DNA of 64,000 nucleotides from Cepaea nemoralis (Eukaryota > Mollusca > Gastropoda > Stylommatophora > Helicidae): positions 667,501-731,500 of the forward strand of contig JACEFZ010014551.1 in assembly GCA_014155875.1 (NCBI GenBank). Direction: 5' to 3'. Numbering within the stretch: position 1 is the stretch's first letter; every line of letters begins with the position of its first letter. The position numbers and the translations under genes were made by a program. Positions 58,901 through 64,000 of the stretch are shown here, one piece after another. Under the pieces are notes generated by a model. The model worked only from the letters and a program-made list of their open reading frames with translations, was not told the DNA's origin and did not search any database.

Positions 58901-61520
58901 TGGGAGCCACGGTGACATGGTGGGTAGACGTGGGGAGCCTGTGTGACATGTGGGATAGGACGTGGAGCCTACGGTGACATGGTGGGTAGACGTGGGAGCC
59001 TGGGTGACATGGTGGGTAGACGTGGGAGCCACGGTGACATGGTGGATAGACGTGGGAGCCTGTGTGACATGGTGGATAGACGTGGGAGCCTGTGTGACAT
59101 GGTGGATAGACGTGGGAGCCTGTGTGACATGGTGGATAGACGTGGGAGCCTGTGTGACATGGTGGGTAGACGTGGGAGCCTGTGTGACATGGTGGATAGA
59201 CGTGGGAGCCTGTGTGACATGGTGGATAGACGTGGGAGCCTGTGTGACATGGTGGATAGACGTGGGAGCCTGTGTGACATGGTGGATAGACGTGGGAGCC
59301 TGTGTGACATGGTGGATAGACGTGGGAGCCTGTGTGACATGGGGTAGACGTGGGAGCCTGTGTGACATGGTGGGTAGACGTGGGAGCCACGGTGACATGG
59401 TGGGATAGACGTGGGAGCCTGTGTGACATGGTGGATAGACGTGGGAGCACGGTGACATGGTGGATAGACGTGGGAGCCTGTGTGACATGGTGGATAGACG
59501 TGGGAGCCTGTGTGACATGGTGGATAGACGTGGGAGCCTGTGTGACATGGTGGATAGACGTGGGAGCCACGGTGACATGGTGGATAGACGTGGGAGCCTG
59601 TGTGACATGGTGGATAGACGTGGGAGCCTGTGTGACATGGTGGATAGACGTGGGAGCCTGTGTGACATGGTGGATAGACGTGGGAGCCTGTGTGACATGG
59701 TGGGTAGACGTGGGAGCCACGGTGACATGGTGGATAGACGTGGGAGCCTGTGTGACATGGTGGATAGACGTGGGAGCCTGTGTGACATGGTGGATAGACG
59801 TGGGAGCCCGGTGACATGGTGGATAGACGTGGGAGCCTGTGTGACATGGTGGATAGACGTGGGAGCCTGTGTGACATGGTGGATAGACGTGGGAGCCTGT
59901 GTGACATGGTGGATAGACGTGGGAGCCTGTGTGACATGGTGGATAGACGTGGGAGCCTGTGTGACATGGTGGATAGACGTGGGAGCCACGGTGACATGGT
60001 GGGTAGACGTGGAGCCTGTGTGACATGGTGGATAGACGTGGGAGCACGTGTGACATGGTGGATAGACGTGGGAGCCTGTGTGACATGGTGGGATAGACGT
60101 GGGAGCCTGTGTGACATGGTGGGATAGACGTGGGAGCCTGGTGACATGGTGGATAGACGTGGGAGCCTGTGTGACATGGTGGGTAGACGTGGGAGCCACG
60201 GTGACATGGTGGGTAGACGTGGGAGCCTGTGTGACATGGTGGATAGACGTGGGAGCCTGTGTGACATGGTGGATAGACGTGGGAGCCACGGTGACATGGT
60301 GGGTAGACGTGGGAGCCTGTGTGACATGGTGGGTAGACGTGGGAGCCTGTGTGACATGGTGGATAGACGTGGGAGCCTGTGTGACATGGTGGATAGACGT
60401 GGGAGCCACGGTGACATGGTGGATAGACGTGGGAGCCGTGACATGGTGGTAGACGTGGGAGCCCGGTGACATGGTGGGTAGACGTGGGAGCCTGTGTGAC
60501 ATGGTGGATAGACGTGGGAGCCTGTGTGACATGGTGGATAGACGTGGGAGCCACGGTGACATGGTGGGTAGACGTGGGAGCCACGGTGACATGGTGGGTA
60601 GACGTGGGAGCCTGTGTGACATGGTGGATAGACGTGGGAGCCTGTGTGACATGGTGGATAGACGTGGGAGCCACGGTGACATGGTGGGTAGACGTGGGAG
60701 CCACGGTGACATGGTGGGTAGACGTGGGAGCCTGTGTGACATGGTGGATAGACGTGGGAGCCTGTGTGACATGGTGGATAGACGTGGGAGCCACGGTGAC
60801 ATGGTGGCTAGACGTGGGAGCCTGTGTGACATGGTGGATAGACGTGGGAGCCACGGTGACATGGTGGGTAGACGTGGGAGCCTGTGTGACATGGTGGGTA
60901 GACATGGGAGCCACGGTGACATGGTGGATAGACGTGGGAGCCTGTGTGACATGGTGGGTAGACGTGGGAGCCTGTGTGACATGGTGGATAGACGTGGGAG
61001 CCTGTGTGACATGGTGGGTAGACGTGGGAGCCACGGTGACATGATGGGTAGACGTGGGAGCCTGTGTGACATGGTGGATAGACGTGGGAGCCTGTGTGAC
61101 ATGGTGGATAGACGTGGGAGCCACGGTGACATGGTGGGTAGACGTGGGAGCCTGTGTGACATGGTGGGTAGACGTGGGAGCCTGTGTGACATGGTGGGTA
61201 GACGTGGGAGCCTGTGTGACATGGTGGATAGACGTGGGAGCCTGTGTGACATGGTGGATAGACGTGGGAGCCTGTGTGACATGGTGGATAGACGTGGGAG
61301 CCTGTGTGACATGGTGGATAGACGTGGGAGCCTGTGTGACATGGTGGATAGACGTGGGAGCCTGTGTGACATGGTGGATAGACGTGGGAGCCTGTGTGAC
61401 ATGGTGGATAGACGTGGGAGCCTGTGTGACATGGTGGGTAGACGTGGGAGCCACGGTGACATGGTGGATAGACGTGGGAGCCTGTGTGACATGGTAGATA
61501 GACGTGGAAGCCTGTGTGAC
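34970..61520. repeat. 26.5-kb satellite array of a 30-bp unit
   Basis: About 880 units. The common forms are CATGGTGGATAGACGTGG plus GAGCCTGTGTGA, and the same with GAGCCACGGTGA; GGATAG alternates with GGGTAG. In clean stretches (35281-35460, 56400-57230, 59040-61490) the period is exactly 30. The unit is G-rich on the plus strand (13 G to 4 C). The ends are degenerate: 34970-35060 has odd units such as ACGTAGTCCCTAGACG-like forms, and 61500-61520 has a shortened unit. Open frames of up to 3,917 codons on the minus strand and hundreds on the plus strand follow from the 30-bp period and should not be called genes. No centromere or telomere assignment can be made from the sequence. Confidence 0.97.
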
Positions 61521-61810
61521 GGGAGCCACGGTGACGTAGTGACCAGACACTCAACTGCTGGCCATGGGTTCCATCCTCATATGCGCGGATTCGAATATTT
61601 ACACTTGACCGGGGCTCCCAGGTCGACCCAGCCTAAATGAGGTGCCAGGAAATGTCTTAGAAAGTAAAAGAGATCTGCGTGGTACAGACAACATTACTCG
61701 CCAAGTGTATCAAACAGATCACCATAAGCCCGAAGCACCCCCAGGCTTCCTCACTGACTAAGTATTCGCATCACCCTAACCAAGAAACAGAAGAAGAAGT
61801 AAGAACGTAG
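61521..61810. other. Unassigned segment between satellite and (TTAG)n
   Basis: Contains GGATTCGAATATTTACACTT, a B-box-like patch. It ends AAGAAGAAGTAAGAACG before the TTAG tract, so it may be a retroelement with a TTAG tail, but no domain is seen. Confidence 0.3.
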
Positions 61811-61811
61811 A

Positions 61812-61866
<55 letters not shown>

Positions 61867-61867
61867 A

Positions 61868-61922
<55 letters not shown>

Positions 61923-61936
61923 ATTAGTTAGTTAGT
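61811..61936 (+). repeat. (TTAG)n microsatellite
   Basis: About 31 TTAG units with two TTAATTAG interruptions 56 bases or so apart. It differs from the TTAGG arthropod and TTAGGG metazoan telomere repeats. Confidence 0.95.
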
Positions 61937-62099
61937 CGAAGTTCCAACTTCACGGCAACTGGTCGTCCCCATTATGCTCCATTCCTGTGCCAGGGAATAT
62001 GACACAAAATGCTCCCCACTGTCCAATGTGAAAAGTGGAATAGACAGGAGTCTCGATAATCTAACAGCCTGCACAGGTATAAAGTGCATAATGCCGCCC
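61937..62099. other. Unassigned spacer
   Basis: Nothing recognised. Confidence 0.4.
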
Positions 62100-63490
62100 C
62101 AGAATCATCATCAACAAGTGCCGTGCCGGCTGGCGTAGGCGTTCATGGCTCTCCACAGATCTCGGTCTTTGGTGTTCTGGATCAACTCTGCTGATGATAT
62201 TCCTCCATGCCACCGTCTCAATCCATCCAGCATCATTTCTATTGGTCGGCCTCTGCCTCTCTTCCCCACGATCTTTCCAGTTGTCACGATGTTCTCCAAT
62301 GCCTCTCTTCTCATCACATGACCAAAGAAAGCTGTTTGTCTCTTTCTTATTGTTTTATATACAGTGTTCTAGTTTCATTAGCCTCTTTCATGCACTCGTT
62401 GTTAGTTACTCTGGCAGTCCAAAGAATTCGCAACATTCGTCTTAAAAACCACATCTCTGTTACTTCTAAGTTCTTCCTAATTTATTTTTTTTCATGTACA
62501 TTCCAAGATTCGCTGCCATACAGCAAAACTGGTTCTATATAGCATTTTAGCACTCTCTTTCTTACATTTATTGATAGCGACTTATTGCAAACGATACTCT
62601 TCATTTTCTGAAATGCGGCTTTTGCCTGCCCTATTCTGCTCTTAATCTCTGTTGTACATCTTCCATCCGATGTTATAAGTGCCCCTAGGTATTTAAAATT
62701 ATCCACTTGGTTGAGAATTTCCCCTTCTATGTCACATTTTGATGTCCCCATTTTCTTTGAAATCACCAATGTTACTGTTTTCTTGATATTCAAGGCGAGT
62801 CCTTTCTGTGCACTCTCTAATACTACAATGTCCAATAATTGTTGTAGGTCTGTTGCATTATCCGCCACCAATACTGTGTCATCTGCATAGCGTAAATTGT
62901 TTATATTATATCCTCCGATTAGTATTTCTGGCTTCTCTTTGATCTCTCTCATTATTACTTCGCTATATAGGGAGAAGAGATCGGGTGACAAGACACACCC
63001 CTGTCGTACTCCTGGCTTTATCTGTTCGTAACTACCCTCTTTATTTCCCATTTTAATTGCTGCTACTTTGTTCCATTATATATTCTTTATTATTCTTAAA
63101 TCTTTCCTATCAATGTTGATATCTTCCAACATTTTAATCAGCTCATCATGTTTTACTTTATCAAATGCCTTAGTATAATCTATGAATCATAAATATATAT
63201 CTCTCTGTTTCCTATTGACCTTTCTATTAGTGTTCGTAATATATATATTGCATTGTTTGTACCCTTTCCTTCCATAAAACCATACTGTTCTTCACTAATT
63301 TCCGTGTTTATTTTCTTTCTTGTTCTTCTCATTATAATTCTGAGTAGAAACTTAGTGATATGGTTTTTGAGGTTAATTGTACGAAAATCTTTACATTCAA
63401 TTGCTCCTGGTCTCTTTGGTATTGCTATAAATAGAGATTTTAGCATATCGCTCGGTAAATATCCACTGTTGTAAATATTCCCCCAGAATG
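62100..63490 (-). pseudogene. LINE reverse transcriptase, 3' half
   Basis: Minus strand. Frame 63180-63548 encodes YNSGYLPSDMLKSLFIAIPK, EEQYGFMEGKGTNNAIYILR; frame 62482-63051 encodes VRQGCVLSPDLFSLYSE, LRYADDTVLVADN (catalytic YADD, about 62880), KYLGALITSDGR, PVLLYGSESWN; frame 62111-62317 encodes RGRPIEMMLDGLRRWHGG and TKDRDLWRAMNAY. A stop or shift occurs at about 63180 (before FIDYTKAFD, which is readable in another frame) and at about 62480. The element is 5' truncated near 63490. The coding end and a short GATGATGAT tail are at 62100-62115. It belongs to the same group as the LINE at 19826-23134 and is the best local match for the origin of the 48-bp satellite. Confidence 0.88.
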
Positions 63491-64000
63491 CCATCACAAA
63501 ATTCATCCACGAAAACCACAGTTCATCGTCGATGGACTCGGCAGTCACCAGAAAGGCCTCACTGACCCGGGTTTTCTCACATGGCTCTGTCTTTTACCGC
63601 AGGTCGACCCGCCGAAAATGTCGCATAAAGCACGAACTCCGTAGCTTCAGCGCCGACTCCCAGGAGTCTCATGAAAAATGCAATCGTGAACCGAAAAGGC
63701 ATACCAGTCAATTCAGCAACAGGGACGCAGAGGTGTTTCCAAGGCACCAGGGCCAGGTTCTACACTGGCCAAGACCTACTTACACGTCCTAGTCATGGCC
63801 TACTTACACGTCCTGGGCAACAGGTCCCTTCGGGATCCTGGCTAACGTAGAAGGATCGCTGACTCTTCCGAAGTCGGAGAGTATCTGCCTGCACGGCGAG
63901 GAACTACCAGTCTGCACATCAATAAGCCAGACATGGGACAACGTATACTCATGCGAACTTCAGTCCAATATGACATCACACTGATGCTGGACAACAGGAT
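63491..64000. other. Unassigned flank
   Basis: An 86-codon plus-strand frame (63532-63792) has no known domain. A 23-base unit with CCTACTTACACGTCCT is repeated at about 63774 and 63799. Confidence 0.4.

Noticed and set aside
61811..61936. Interstitial telomere
   Set aside because: The unit is TTAG, not TTAGG or TTAGGG, and it lies next to LINE and unassigned sequence like other microsatellite tails here.
63532..63792. 86-codon plus-strand frame near the right end
   Set aside because: No recognisable domain, no splice or promoter evidence, and short enough to be chance.

Overview
The window looks like invertebrate nuclear DNA made almost entirely of retrotransposons and tandem repeats. I found no convincing host protein gene, rRNA gene or tRNA gene. 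The element mix (apurinic-endonuclease LINEs, RNase H-bearing LINEs, tRNA-derived SINEs, a SCAN-type Gag LTR element) fits a mollusc or an arthropod. I lean weakly to a mollusc from the SINE body and the RNase H LINE tails, but this is recall of families, not a search result.

Layout. (1) 1-950: old repeats, including a tRNA-like SINE fragment. (2) 954-8008: a complete LTR-retrotransposon insertion on the minus strand with 1.73/1.76 kb LTRs, a 5-bp target duplication (CCGCC), Gag, zinc knuckles, protease, a gutted integrase and only the C-terminal end of RNase H. The integrase pieces lie upstream of the RNase H end, as in Gmr1-like elements. (3) 8458-13660: the 3' end of a LINE whose coding sequence is interrupted by about 4.8 kb of 48-bp minisatellite in alternating orientations. 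The unit resembles the LINE's own C-terminal coding sequence. (4) 13.9-23.5 kb: nested and broken LINEs, mostly on the minus strand, with two copies of a tRNA(Pro)-like SINE that each carry target-site duplications. (5) 23838-27560: a plus-strand LINE with apurinic endonuclease, reverse transcriptase and a C-terminal C2H2 finger, broken by what looks like one frameshift and flanked by a 226-bp direct duplication. (6) 27456-29952: a 33-bp minisatellite. (7) 30-34.9 kb: LINE and SINE debris with TA, GT and CA microsatellites. (8) 34970-61520: a 26.5-kb array of a 30-bp unit with strong G-over-C skew on the plus strand. (9) 61.5-64 kb: a (TTAG)n tract and another minus-strand LINE 3' half.

All three minisatellites have unit lengths divisible by three (30, 33, 48), so they are open in several frames on both strands and generate very long spurious reading frames (up to about 3,900 codons). 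These should not be annotated as proteins. The most interesting points are the apparent birth of a minisatellite from a LINE coding end, the LINE flanked by a very long duplication at the edge of another minisatellite, and the INT-before-RNase H order of the degenerate LTR element.
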